Below are positions 52,553-61,359 of a stretch of DNA of 64,000 nucleotides, one piece after another. The stretch spans positions 415,473 to 479,472 of the forward strand of contig JADCHX010000004.1 of NCBI GenBank assembly GCA_020248265.1, written 5' to 3'. Position 1 is the first letter of the stretch, and the number at the start of each line of letters is the position of its first letter. Below the pieces are notes generated by a model. It was given only the letters and a program-made list of their open reading frames with translations. It did not search any database and had not been told where the DNA came from. The stretch comes from Rhodocyclaceae bacterium. Its GTDB lineage: Bacteria > Pseudomonadota > Gammaproteobacteria > Burkholderiales > CAIKXV01. A program made the position numbers and the translations under genes.

Positions 52553-54001
52553 ATGCCAGCCGAGATATCGACCGAGTCTGCCTCCGCCTCCGCCAGGCCT
52601 TCCACGCTGTTCGAGAAGATCTGGAACGCGCACGTGATCGAACAGGGCAGCGCCGACGATGCACTGCTGCATGTCGATCAGAACTTCCTGCACGAGGGCG
52701 CGTTCCTCGCCTTCGCCGCGCTGCGCAAGGAAGGGCGCACCGTGCGCCGGCCGAAGCAGCATTTCGCGGTCGCCGACCACTACGTGCCGACGCTCGGGCG
52801 TGAGGCAGGCATCGCCGGGGTCACCGACCCTGAAGTGCGCAGGCTGATCGACCTGCTCGAGCAGAATGCGGCCTGGGGCGGCATCGACCATGCCGGCATC
52901 GACGATCCGCGCCAGGGCATCGTGCATGTGATCGGACCCGAACTGGGCCTGACCCATCCCGGCATGGTGATCACCTGCGGCGACTCGCACACCTCGACGC
53001 ACGGCGCGTTCGGCGCGTTCGCCTTCGGCATGGGCGCCTCGCAGGTGAAGCAGGTGCTGGCGACCCAGTGCCTGTGGCAGCGCAGGCCGAAGCTGTTGCG
53101 CATCACGATCGACGGCGCGCTCGCGCCCGGCCTGTCCGGCAAGGACGTGATCCTCGCGGTGATCGCGCAGATCGGCGCGGCCGGTGCTACCGGCCATGTG
53201 ATCGAGTACGCCGGCAGCACCATCCGCGCGATGTCGATGGAGAACCGGCTGACCGTCTGCAACATGTCGATCGAGGCCGGCGCCCGTGCCGGCATGATCC
53301 GCGCCGACGACACCACCTTCGACTACCTGCACGGGCGCCCGTTCGCGCCGAAGCAGCAGCACTGGGATGCGGCGGTCTCGTACTGGCGCACGCTGAAGAC
53401 CGACGACGGCGCGACCTTCGATCGCGAGGTGCAGGTCGACGCCGGTGCGCTGGTGCCGATGGTGACCTGGGGTACCAGCCCCGGACAGGGACTGCCGATC
53501 ACCGGCCGCGTGCCCGACCCCGCGACGCTGTCCGGCGATGCGCGGCGCGCCGTCGAGTCCGCGCTGTCCTACATGGGCCTGAAGCCGGGGCAGGCGATGG
53601 ATGGCCTTCCGGTCGACCGGGTGTTTATCGGCTCCTGCACGAACAGCCGGCTGGACGACATCCGTGCGGCGGCGGCCGTGGTGCGCGGACGCCATGCGAA
53701 GATCCCGGCGTTCGTGTCGCCAGGTTCGACGCAGATCAAGCGCGAGGCCGAGGCCGAAGGCCTCGACCGCGTGTTCATCGACGCCGGCATCGAGTGGCGC
53801 GCATCCGGCTGCTCGATGTGCGTCGGCACCAATGGCGACCTGCTCAAGCCGGGCGAACGCTCGGCTTCGACGTCGAACCGCAACTTCGAAGGACGCCAGG
53901 GCCGCGGTGCACGCACCCACCTGGTGAGCCCGGCGATGGCCGCTGCAGCCGCTGTCACCGGCACGCTCACCGACGTGCGCCGGCTGCTGGCCGCCGGCTG
54001 A
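52553..54001 (+). CDS. LeuC-like aconitase-family hydratase, large subunit
   Basis: 482 residues. FLHEGAFLAFAALR and DHYVPT near the start, GLTHPGMVITCGDSHTSTHG, GSCTNSRLDDI and SGCSMCVGTNGD (three cysteines for a [4Fe-4S] cluster) are all present. Isopropylmalate isomerases use this set, but paralogues act on citramalate, dimethylmalate or other 2-hydroxy diacids. The large insert-rich N-terminus (about 25 residues) precedes the fold. The partner small subunit follows 11 nt later. No leuA, leuB or leuE is here. Confidence 0.85.
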   Translation: MPAEISTESASASARPSTLFEKIWNAHVIEQGSADDALLHVDQNFLHEGAFLAFAALRKEGRTVRRPKQHFAVADHYVPTLGREAGIAGVTDPEVRRLIDLLEQNAAWGGIDHAGIDDPRQGIVHVIGPELGLTHPGMVITCGDSHTSTHGAFGAFAFGMGASQVKQVLATQCLWQRRPKLLRITIDGALAPGLSGKDVILAVIAQIGAAGATGHVIEYAGSTIRAMSMENRLTVCNMSIEAGARAGMIRADDTTFDYLHGRPFAPKQQHWDAAVSYWRTLKTDDGATFDREVQVDAGALVPMVTWGTSPGQGLPITGRVPDPATLSGDARRAVESALSYMGLKPGQAMDGLPVDRVFIGSCTNSRLDDIRAAAAVVRGRHAKIPAFVSPGSTQIKREAEAEGLDRVFIDAGIEWRASGCSMCVGTNGDLLKPGERSASTSNRNFEGRQGRGARTHLVSPAMAAAAAVTGTLTDVRRLLAAG

Positions 54002-54012
54002 GGAGACAGACC

Positions 54013-54624
54013 ATGCAACCGTTCACCACCCTGACTGCCGTCGCCGCGCCGCTGGACATCACCAACGTAAACACCGACATGCTGATCCCGGCGCGTTTCC
54101 TGCGCAAGCCGCGCGACGAACGCTACGGGACCTACCTGTTCCACGACCTGCGCCATGACGAGGACGGCCGGCTGCGCGACAGCTTCGTACTCAACGAGGC
54201 GGTCTACCAGGATGCGAAGATCCTCGTGGCGGGTGCCAACTTCGGCTGCGGCTCGTCGCGCGAGAGCGCGGTGTACGTGCTGCTCGACTCCGGCTTCCGC
54301 TGCGTGATCGCGCCTTCGTTCGGCGACATCTTCTTCGGCAACGCGCTGCAGAACGGCGTGCTGCCGGTGGTGCTGCCCGAGGCCGAGTGCATCGAACTGC
54401 GCGCCTGGCTCGACGCCAACCCGGGCGCGACGATCACCGCCGACCTGCAGGCGCAGACCGTTGTCGCGGGCGACGGCAAAGTGCGCCGCTTCGCGCTCGA
54501 TCCACTGCGCCGCGAGCGCATGCTGAAGGGCCTGGACGAGATCGGGTTGACGCTGACCCGATTGCCGGCGATCGAGTCGTTCGAGCAGCATTACGCGGCC
54601 GCGCGGCCGTGGCTCGATCGCTGA
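54013..54624 (+). CDS. LeuD-like aconitase-family hydratase, small subunit
   Basis: 203 residues. VAAPLDITNVNTDMLIPARF, GANFGCGSSRESAVYVLLDS and APSFGDIFFGNALQNGVLPV are the swivelling-domain motifs. It completes the dehydratase with the LeuC-like subunit. AGGAGA lies 9 bases before its ATG. The next gene, a D-2-hydroxyacid dehydrogenase, starts 11 nt after its stop, so the three form an operon. Confidence 0.88.
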   Translation: MQPFTTLTAVAAPLDITNVNTDMLIPARFLRKPRDERYGTYLFHDLRHDEDGRLRDSFVLNEAVYQDAKILVAGANFGCGSSRESAVYVLLDSGFRCVIAPSFGDIFFGNALQNGVLPVVLPEAECIELRAWLDANPGATITADLQAQTVVAGDGKVRRFALDPLRRERMLKGLDEIGLTLTRLPAIESFEQHYAAARPWLDR

Positions 54625-54635
54625 TCGGCTGCACG

Positions 54636-55625
54636 ATGACGACGCTGCTCGTATCCACGCCTTTCGAGCGCGAGTTCGGGCCTGAACTGCGCGCGTTCGC
54701 CGCCAGCCACGGTATCGCGCTGGACCTCGTTCTGCTGCCGGAGGATGTCGACGCCCGCGTCGGTGCGGAAGACACCGCGCGCATCGATGCCGCGCTGTTC
54801 TCCGGCGACATCCATCCCGAATGGTCGCGCTCGTTCTATTCGACGCTGCGCAAGGCCGCCGGCCTGAAGTGGCTGCACGTGTTCAATGCCGGTGTCGATG
54901 CACCGATCTTCACCGAGCTGATGCAGCGGGGCGTGCGGTTGTCGACGTCTTCCGGCACCAATGCCGAGGCGGTGGCCAACTCGGCGCTGGCCGGGCTGCT
55001 CGCGCTGTCGCGCGGCCTGCCCGGGTGGATGCAGCTGCAGCGCGAGCGGCGCTGGCGCAAGCGTACCCGCAGCGAAGCACCGCCAGACCTGCGCGGCCAG
55101 ACCATGCTGCTGCTGGGTGCAGGCGCGATCGGCGGCCACATCGCTGCGGTCGCGCGGGCGATCGGGCTCCATGTGGTGGCAGTCCGGCGCAGCCCCGCGC
55201 GCGACGGCGACCCGGCGCACGAGACGCATCCGCCGTCCGCGTTGGCCTCGGTGCTGCCGCGGGCAGACTGGCTGGTGATCGCCTGTCCGCTCACGCCGCA
55301 GACGCGCGGCCTGATCGATGCCGGCGCACTGGCCAGCCTGCCGGCGGGCGCGCACCTGATCAACATCGGGCGTGGCGAGATCGTCGACCAGCCGGCGCTG
55401 GTCGATGCACTGGCGTCGGGTCGCCTGGCCGGCGCCTATCTCGACGTGTTCGATCCGGAGCCGCTGCCGCCGGAGTCGCCGCTGTGGGGCATGCCCAACG
55501 TGATCGTGTCGCCGCACGATGCCGCGAGCGCGGCCGGCAACGACCGGCGGGTGTTCGAACTGTTCCAGCGCACCCTCGGCCGGTGGCAGGCGGGCGACGA
55601 TCTGGACAATGAAGTGCGCGTCTGA
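54636..55625 (+). CDS. D-isomer 2-hydroxyacid dehydrogenase
   Basis: 329 residues. TMLLLGAGAIGGHIAAVARA is the NAD loop, NIGRGEIVDQPALVDALASG has the catalytic Arg region, AYLDVFDPEPLPPESPLW and VSPHDAAS hold the Glu and His of the active site (the His in SPHDAAS). It interconverts a 2-keto and a D-2-hydroxy acid. As third gene of the LeuCD-like operon, it suggests hydration or isomerisation followed by oxidation. Confidence 0.87.
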   Translation: MTTLLVSTPFEREFGPELRAFAASHGIALDLVLLPEDVDARVGAEDTARIDAALFSGDIHPEWSRSFYSTLRKAAGLKWLHVFNAGVDAPIFTELMQRGVRLSTSSGTNAEAVANSALAGLLALSRGLPGWMQLQRERRWRKRTRSEAPPDLRGQTMLLLGAGAIGGHIAAVARAIGLHVVAVRRSPARDGDPAHETHPPSALASVLPRADWLVIACPLTPQTRGLIDAGALASLPAGAHLINIGRGEIVDQPALVDALASGRLAGAYLDVFDPEPLPPESPLWGMPNVIVSPHDAASAAGNDRRVFELFQRTLGRWQAGDDLDNEVRV

Positions 55626-55662
55626 AGGGGCGGGCTGGCAGTGAACCGCCGTCGCAGGTTCG

Positions 55663-56508
55663 CTAACCCGCCTTGATCGCCATCGCCCCGGCGCAGACCA
55701 GGCCGACCGAGGCGATCCGCACCCAGCCGAAACGCTCGCGCAGCACCCACGCTGCGATGACGATCGCGAGGATCACCGAGACTTCGCGCAGCGCCGCGAC
55801 GAGCGATACGGGCGCGTGTTTCATCGCCCACAGGGTTATGCCGTACGAGACCGCCGTGCACGCGCCGCCGAGCAGCGCGATCTTCCAGTTCACCCGTGCC
55901 GCGGACCAGAGCTGTCTCGGGCCGCGAGTGACCAGACCCGTGACCAGCATCCCGGGCGCGATCAGGAGCAGCAGCCAGGCCAGGTAGGCGCCGGCATGTC
56001 CCGAGGCGCGCGCGCCCAGCGCATCGTTGAGCGTGTAGGCGACCACCGTCGCAGCCACCACCAGCACGACCGCCAGCGCGCGCCGGTCGAGCGCGCCGCT
56101 GCGTGTCGACTCGGCGAGCAGTACCAGCAGGCCGGCGCTGACCAGCCCGACCCCGGCCAGCGCGGTCAGGCCCGGCGTCTCGCCGAGCCAGGCCATCGCC
56201 AGCGCGGTGGTGGCCAGCGGCGGCAGCCCGCGCATCAGCGGGTAGGCGACCGACAGGTCGACCCGGGCGTAGGCGAGCCCGACGAACGAGAAGTAGAACA
56301 GGTGGATCAGCGCCGACTGCGCGATGAACCGCCAGCTCTCCGGTGCGGGGACGGGCAGCAGCGCGACGGCGGGCAGCGACCACAGGGCCGCCGCGCAGCA
56401 GACGAGCACGGTCAGCGAGAGCTTGTCCGCGGAGGCCTTGACCAGCGTGTTCCAGGTCGCGTGCAGCAGCGCGCCGAACAGCACGGCCAGTGCGACATCC
56501 GTAGGCAT
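55663..56508 (-). CDS. DMT/EamA family membrane transporter
   Basis: 281 residues, ten hydrophobic segments in two repeats of five. The first repeat starts VALAVLFGALLHATWNTLVK and the YARVDLSVAYPLMRGLPPLA motif is typical; the second ends with SLVAALREVSVILAIVIAAW, LRERFGW. EamA proteins export or import metabolites such as amino acids or sugars. It converges on the dehydrogenase gene. Substrate unknown. Confidence 0.88.
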   Translation of the reverse strand: MPTDVALAVLFGALLHATWNTLVKASADKLSLTVLVCCAAALWSLPAVALLPVPAPESWRFIAQSALIHLFYFSFVGLAYARVDLSVAYPLMRGLPPLATTALAMAWLGETPGLTALAGVGLVSAGLLVLLAESTRSGALDRRALAVVLVVAATVVAYTLNDALGARASGHAGAYLAWLLLLIAPGMLVTGLVTRGPRQLWSAARVNWKIALLGGACTAVSYGITLWAMKHAPVSLVAALREVSVILAIVIAAWVLRERFGWVRIASVGLVCAGAMAIKAG

Positions 56509-56559
56509 CGGGCGCCGTGCGGGGGGCGTGGGTTCGGCCCTGCGCCTGCCGTCGTGTGG

Positions 56560-57282
56560 CTAGCGGTAGTTGACCAGGATCTCGTTGCGGCGCAGGAACG
56601 GGATCGACCACGGCGGGTTGTAGCGGGCAAGCTGCGGCGGCGCCGACGGCTCCAGGCCGCGCGCCTTCATCCAGCCGAGCAGCAGCGCGGTCTCGTCGCG
56701 CACGCGGTCATCGGTGACGAAGCCCGAGAAGGTGCGTGCCGCGACGCGCTGGGCCGGCACCTCGCGCAGCGTGACGGAAGGGTCTTCCGGCACCGGCAGT
56801 GTCGCCAGGGTGTACTGCGCGGGCATCACGAAATGCATGCGCCAGCGGTTGCCGCTCGCGCCCGGACCGCCCTTGTCGGGTGCTGCCTCGGTGGTGACCG
56901 GCGCGGTCATCGCGATCTTCTGGCCCGCGCCGGGCTGCATCGTTACCGGTACCGTCATCGCGATCTTCTCGCTGCCTTCGGACGTGCGCGAGCGGTTGCG
57001 GCCGAAGATGTAGCCGGCGATCCTGCGGAAGCCGGCGTTCGAGCCTTCGCCGAGCGAACCCTCGACCCAGGTCTCGGCGACGATCATAGGCGCATACAGG
57101 CGCAGTTCGAACGCGCCATCGCGCTCGATGCTGTCGAACTTCGGTTCTTCGGTAGCCATGGCGGCGGGGGCGAACGATGCGGACAGGATGAACAGGGCGG
57201 CCAGCAGCACGGCGAACGGTACGGCCGGGTTGCGGACGCTGCGTACTGCGGCGGAGGGCGATCGGAAGGAGAGGGCGCGCAT
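56560..57282 (-). CDS. SOUL-family haem-binding protein with signal peptide
   Basis: 240 residues. AVLLAALFILSASFAPAAMA is a signal peptide. The SOUL fold follows: FELRLYAPMIVAETWVEG, GFRRIAGYIFGRN, EKIAMTVPVTMQPGAGQKIA and YNPPWSIPFLRRNEILV. The EKIAMTxPV repeat is a family hallmark. These proteins bind haem or tetrapyrroles; bacterial roles are little known, and export points to the periplasm. It is divergent from the Bug gene at 57428. Confidence 0.9.
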   Translation of the reverse strand: MRALSFRSPSAAVRSVRNPAVPFAVLLAALFILSASFAPAAMATEEPKFDSIERDGAFELRLYAPMIVAETWVEGSLGEGSNAGFRRIAGYIFGRNRSRTSEGSEKIAMTVPVTMQPGAGQKIAMTAPVTTEAAPDKGGPGASGNRWRMHFVMPAQYTLATLPVPEDPSVTLREVPAQRVAARTFSGFVTDDRVRDETALLLGWMKARGLEPSAPPQLARYNPPWSIPFLRRNEILVNYR

Positions 57283-57427
57283 CGGAGGCCTGGCGGGAAA
57301 TGTGGCTGCGGAAGAAACCGCGGAACGGGGCTAAAGGCGCTAAAGGCGCGGCGCGGGCGGCTGCCGCACGCACTGGACGCACCGGAGGGGCGGCGGTAGT
57401 CTCGCGGCAAACCCTGGAGGAGGGAAG

Positions 57428-58411
57428 ATGGAACCCAGAAAAACGATTTTCGGGATGGCCGTCCTGTGCGCAGCATCCGCCATCGCGACCAGTGTACCGG
57501 CCGCCGATGCGCCGATGTCGCGGCCACTGCGTGTCGTGGTGCCGTATCCGCCCGGCGGCACATCGGATGCGCAGATCCGCATCCTCGGGCCGAAAATCAC
57601 CGAGGCGATCGGCCAGCCGGTGCTGATCGACAACCGTCCGGGCGCGTCGGGCATGCTCGGTGCCGAGATGGTGGCGCGCTCCAATCCCGATGGCCACACG
57701 ATGCTGATGACCGATGTCGGCAACCTGATCATGACCGGCATCGTGCACCCGAACGCACCGTACGTGGTCGCGCGCGATTTCGCGCCGGTTACGCTGGTGT
57801 CGTTCACGCCGCACCTGCTGGGGGTCTTTCCCGGCCTGCCGGTACAGACGATCGCCGACCTGGTGAAGCATGCCAGGGCCAACCCGGGCAAGCTCAACTT
57901 CGCCACCAGCCTCGGTGGCGCTACCCATTTCGCCGGGCTGCTGCTGTCGCAGCACTTCGGCCTGCAGTGGGTCGAGATCCCGACCAAGGGCGGCACCGAC
58001 TCGATCACCCAGGTGATGGGCGGCCAGTCCGACCTTGTGTTCAACAGCATGGTGTCGATGATGCCGCAGGGCAAGGCGGGCAAGCTGCGCATCCTCGCAG
58101 TGACCAGCCCGAAGCGGGTTCCGCAGTGGCCTGAGCTGCCGACGATGGCCGAGGCCAGCGGCATCGCCGGCTTCAGCACCGGCTCCTGGCAGGGTGTGGT
58201 GATGCCGGCCAAGGTGGCCCCGGCGATGGTTGCCCGCGTCAATCGCGAACTGGTGCGGGCGCTCGGCATGGCCGATGTGCGCGATCGCTTCTTCGGCCTG
58301 GGCACCGAGATCGTCGCCAACAGCCCGGCCGAGTTCGGCGCCTGGCTGCGCGAAGAGGATGCGCGCTGGACGGTGGTCGCGAAGAAGGCGAACCTGAAGG
58401 TTTCTTTCTGA
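57428..58411 (+). CDS. Bug/TctC-type periplasmic receptor (4 of 7)
   Basis: 327 residues. Signal peptide GMAVLCAASAIATSVPAADA, then LRVVVPYPPGGTSDAQIRIL, LIDNRPGASGMLGAEMV, APYVVARDFAPVTLVS, FATSLGGATHFAGLLL, PTMAEASGIAGF. The segment that usually reads PYKG is EIPTKGGTDS here. GGAGGAGGG is just upstream of the ATG. It overlaps the next Bug gene by one base, giving a tandem pair. Confidence 0.92.
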   Translation: MEPRKTIFGMAVLCAASAIATSVPAADAPMSRPLRVVVPYPPGGTSDAQIRILGPKITEAIGQPVLIDNRPGASGMLGAEMVARSNPDGHTMLMTDVGNLIMTGIVHPNAPYVVARDFAPVTLVSFTPHLLGVFPGLPVQTIADLVKHARANPGKLNFATSLGGATHFAGLLLSQHFGLQWVEIPTKGGTDSITQVMGGQSDLVFNSMVSMMPQGKAGKLRILAVTSPKRVPQWPELPTMAEASGIAGFSTGSWQGVVMPAKVAPAMVARVNRELVRALGMADVRDRFFGLGTEIVANSPAEFGAWLREEDARWTVVAKKANLKVSF

Positions 58412-59385
58412 TGGTGGCGACGATGGCCGGGCATGCAGGAGTGCTGGCCGTGGCGGCGTTGGCGGGCGCGCTACCGGCCGAAGGATTCGCGCAGGCCGGC
58501 TGGCCCTCTCGGCCGGTGCGGCTGCTGGTGCCCGCGCAGCCCGGGGGCAGCACCGACACCCTGGCGCGCATCACCGGACAGAAGCTCGGCGATGCGCTCG
58601 GCCAGGTTTTCGTGGTCGACAACCGCAGCGGCGCCGGCGGTACCGTGGCCGCCGAGACGCTGATGCGCTCCGCGCCCGATGGCTACACGCTCGGGATGGC
58701 CTACACCGCGCTGACCGTGAATGCCGTGCTGCAGAAGGTGCCGTACGACACGCTGCGCGATTTCACGCCGATCTCGCTGATCACGACCTCGCCGCTGGTG
58801 CTGGTGGTCGGCGCGGCCTCGCAGGTCCGCACGGTGAAGGATCTCGTCCAGCTGGCGAAGGCGAAGCCGTTGTCCTACGGCAGTGCCGGCATCGGCAGCG
58901 GCGGCCATGTCTGCGGCGAACTGCTGAACGTGATGGCTGGCATCCGGACGGCGCACATCCCCTACAAGGGCGCGGGGCCGGCCTCGGCCGATGTCGCCGC
59001 CGGGCAGATCGAGTTCCAGTTCGGTGCGCAGATCACGACGCAGGGGCTGGTCAAGGCAGGCCGCCTGCGGATGGTCGCGGTGACCAGCGCAAGGCGTGCA
59101 TCGACGCTGCCCGATGTACCGACGATGGCCGAGTCGGGCCTGCCCGGCTTCGAGTTCAACAACTGGTTCGGCCTGCTCGGCCCGGCGGGCCTGCCCGCGC
59201 CTCTGGTGGCGCGGCTCAATGCCGAAGTGGTGAAGATGATGTCACTGCCCGACGTGCGCGAGCGGATCATCTTCGATGGCGGCGAGCCCGCAGCCGGCCC
59301 ACCGTCGGAATTCCGCGCCCTGCTCGCGAGCGACCTGTCCAAGTGGGGCAAGATCGCCCGCGAACTGCGCATGCAACCGAACTGA
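58411..59385 (+). CDS. Bug/TctC-type periplasmic receptor (5 of 7)
   Basis: 324 residues. Signal segment VLAVAALAGALPAEGFAQAG, then WPSRPVRLLVPAQPGGSTDT, VVDNRSGAGGTVAAETL, VPYDTLRDFTPISLIT, YGSAGIGSGGHVCGELL, HIPYKGAGPASADV and PTMAESGLPGF. Its start shares a base with the preceding Bug stop (TGATG). The pair is too different in the loops to be a recent duplicate, so they probably bind different ligands. Confidence 0.92.
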   Translation: MVATMAGHAGVLAVAALAGALPAEGFAQAGWPSRPVRLLVPAQPGGSTDTLARITGQKLGDALGQVFVVDNRSGAGGTVAAETLMRSAPDGYTLGMAYTALTVNAVLQKVPYDTLRDFTPISLITTSPLVLVVGAASQVRTVKDLVQLAKAKPLSYGSAGIGSGGHVCGELLNVMAGIRTAHIPYKGAGPASADVAAGQIEFQFGAQITTQGLVKAGRLRMVAVTSARRASTLPDVPTMAESGLPGFEFNNWFGLLGPAGLPAPLVARLNAEVVKMMSLPDVRERIIFDGGEPAAGPPSEFRALLASDLSKWGKIARELRMQPN

Positions 59386-59388
59386 CAT

Positions 59389-59429
59389 TGGGGTCTGACC
59401 CCGGGGTCAGACCCCGGGGTCAGACCCCA
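59389..59429. repeat. Tandem GGGGTCAGACCCC palindromic repeats between convergent genes
   Basis: Three head-to-tail units (TGGGGTCTGACCCC, GGGGTCAGACCCC, GGGGTCAGACCCCA) fill the 47-nt gap between the Bug gene ending at 59385 and the convergent Bug gene ending at 59433. Each unit is nearly its own reverse complement, so a strong hairpin can form on both strands. It may work as a bidirectional transcription stop or be a dispersed repeat. Confidence 0.8.
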
Positions 59430-59432
59430 GCT

Positions 59433-60422
59433 TCAGTCGATCGTCGCGCCGCTCGCGCGCGCGAGCTTCGCCCACTTCGGCGCTTCCTGCTGCTGGAACG
59501 CGGCGAACTCGGCTGGCGATGCATGGGTGAAGGGCTCCTGGCCGATCTGCGCCATTGCCGGGGTCGTGGCCGCGATCGCCTTCAGGCTCAGCTTGTGCAG
59601 CGTGGAGACGATCGGCTCCGGCACGCTGCGCGGCCCGGACAGGCCGAACCACGGCACCAGCTCGAAGCCGGGCACGCCAGCCTCGGCGATGGTCGGTACC
59701 TCGGGCATCAGCGGCGAGCGTCGGCTGGCGGATACGCCGAGCGCGCGCAGCTTGCCCGATTGCACGAATGCGACCATGCCGGCGATGCCGGGAAAGCCGA
59801 CGCCGACCTGGCCGGCGAGCAGGTCGGCGGTAGCCGGGCCGCTGCCGCGATAGGGTACGTGCACCATGTCGATGCCGGCCATCGAGGCGAACAGCGAGCC
59901 GGTGAGGTGCTGGGTGCCGCCGTTGCCGGAAGACGCCCAGTTGATCGCGCCCGGGCGCTTCTTCGCCAGCGCGATCAGTTCCTTCACCGTGCGTACGCCG
60001 AGCGACGGATGCACGACGAGGATGTTCTGCGCCGCAGTAAGGCCGGTGATGGCGGTGAAATCGGCGATCGCGTCGTAGGGCAGTTTGCGGTGGATCGCTG
60101 CGGACACGTAATGGGTATTGCTGATCATGAACAGCGTGTAGCCGTCCGGCGTGGACTTGGCGGCGATCTCGGCCCCGAGCACCGAGCCGGCACCCGGGCG
60201 ATTCTCGACCAGCATCTGCTGTCCGGTCAGGCGGTTCATCTCGGCGGCATAGATGCGCGCCGGGCCATCGGACGCGCCACCGGCGGAGAACGGCACGATC
60301 ATGCGGATCGGCCGCGACGGGAAGCTTTCCGCAGCCTGCGCGCCGCCGGCAGCCAGAGTCAGCAGCAGTGACGGCAGTAGGGCAGCGGCAGCACGCGTGC
60401 CGGAAGGTTCGGTGATGCGCAT
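59433..60422 (-). CDS. Bug/TctC-type periplasmic receptor (6 of 7)
   Basis: 329 residues. Signal peptide LLPSLLLTLAAGGAQAAESF, then PSRPIRMIVPFSAGGASDGP, LVENRPGAGSVLGAEIA, LPYDAIADFTAITGLT, WASSGNGGTQHLTGSLF, HVPYRGSGPATADLL and PTIAEAGVPGF. The start at 60422 is chosen because the signal peptide begins soon after; a longer frame from 60491 is unlikely. Divergent from the hydrolase at 60478 across 55 nt. Confidence 0.9.
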   Translation of the reverse strand: MRITEPSGTRAAAALLPSLLLTLAAGGAQAAESFPSRPIRMIVPFSAGGASDGPARIYAAEMNRLTGQQMLVENRPGAGSVLGAEIAAKSTPDGYTLFMISNTHYVSAAIHRKLPYDAIADFTAITGLTAAQNILVVHPSLGVRTVKELIALAKKRPGAINWASSGNGGTQHLTGSLFASMAGIDMVHVPYRGSGPATADLLAGQVGVGFPGIAGMVAFVQSGKLRALGVSASRRSPLMPEVPTIAEAGVPGFELVPWFGLSGPRSVPEPIVSTLHKLSLKAIAATTPAMAQIGQEPFTHASPAEFAAFQQQEAPKWAKLARASGATID

Positions 60423-60477
60423 GTCCGGTTTCCTTGCGATTCTATAGACTTCGACGTTTCTGGAGGGAGCAGCAGCC

Positions 60478-61359
60478 ATGCCATTCGCCACGGCCGACGG
60501 ACTGAAACTGTACTGGGAAGAGACCGGCAGCGGTACCCCGATCGTGTTCGTGCACGAGTTCGCGGGCGACCTGCGCAGCTGGGAGCCACAGGTGCGGTTC
60601 TTCTCGCGCCGCTATCGCTGCATCACGTACAACGCCCGAGGCTACCCGCCCTCGGACGTGTCCACCAGCTTCGAGCAGCATTCGCAGGAGCAGGCGGCCG
60701 ACGACATCCTGGTGGTGATGAAGGCGGCGGGTATCGAGCGCGCCCATATCGTCGGGCTGTCCATGGGCGGCTATGCGGCGATCCACTTCGGGCTGCGCCA
60801 TGCCGCTCATGCGCTGTCGCTGACCGTGGCGGGTGCCGGCTTCGGCTCCGATCCGGACAAGCGCGCGCAGTTCCATGCCGACACCGATGCGTTCGCCTCG
60901 CACCTCGAGACCGTCGGCATGGCCGAAGGCATCAAGGACTACGCGATCGGGCCGGCACGGGTGCAGCACCTGAACAAGGACCCGCGCGGCTTCGCCGAGT
61001 TCCACGCCCAGTTCGCCGCGCACGATGCCACCGGTTCGGCCAACACGCTGCGCGGCTTCATGCGTCGCCGCGACCCGATCCAGGCGTTCGAGGCCGGTTT
61101 GCGCGAGATGCGGGTTCCCACGCACGTGATCACCGGCGACGAGGACGACAACTGCCTCGAGCCGGGCATCTGGATGAAGCGGGTGATCCCGGGCTGCGGG
61201 CTGACCGTGATGTGCAACACCGGCCATGCAGTGAACCTGGAAGAGCCCGACTCCTTCAACCGGCTGGTGCTCGATTTCCTCACGCTGGTCGATGGTGGGC
61301 GCTGGCAGCCGCGCGATCCGCGTTCATACGGGAAGTCGACGCTCGCCAACAAGGCATGA
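60478..61359 (+). CDS. Alpha/beta-fold hydrolase
   Basis: 293 residues. TPIVFVHEFAGDLRSWEPQV carries the oxyanion strand, YNARGYPPSDV the loop after strand four, IVGLSMGGYAAIHFGLRHA the nucleophile elbow GLSMGG, VITGDEDDNCLEPG the acid, and MCNTGHAVNLEEP the His. GGAGGGAGCAGC precedes the ATG. It could cleave an ester, lactone or C-C bond. Its stop overlaps the dioxygenase start by 4 nt, so the two act together. Confidence 0.87.
   Translation: MPFATADGLKLYWEETGSGTPIVFVHEFAGDLRSWEPQVRFFSRRYRCITYNARGYPPSDVSTSFEQHSQEQAADDILVVMKAAGIERAHIVGLSMGGYAAIHFGLRHAAHALSLTVAGAGFGSDPDKRAQFHADTDAFASHLETVGMAEGIKDYAIGPARVQHLNKDPRGFAEFHAQFAAHDATGSANTLRGFMRRRDPIQAFEAGLREMRVPTHVITGDEDDNCLEPGIWMKRVIPGCGLTVMCNTGHAVNLEEPDSFNRLVLDFLTLVDGGRWQPRDPRSYGKSTLANKA

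Noticed and set aside
57392-57399. GGCGGTAG, the core of the ops/JUMPStart element
   Set aside because: It lies before a Bug receptor, not a polysaccharide operon, and the rest of JUMPStart is absent; an 8-mer like this is expected by chance in GC-rich DNA.
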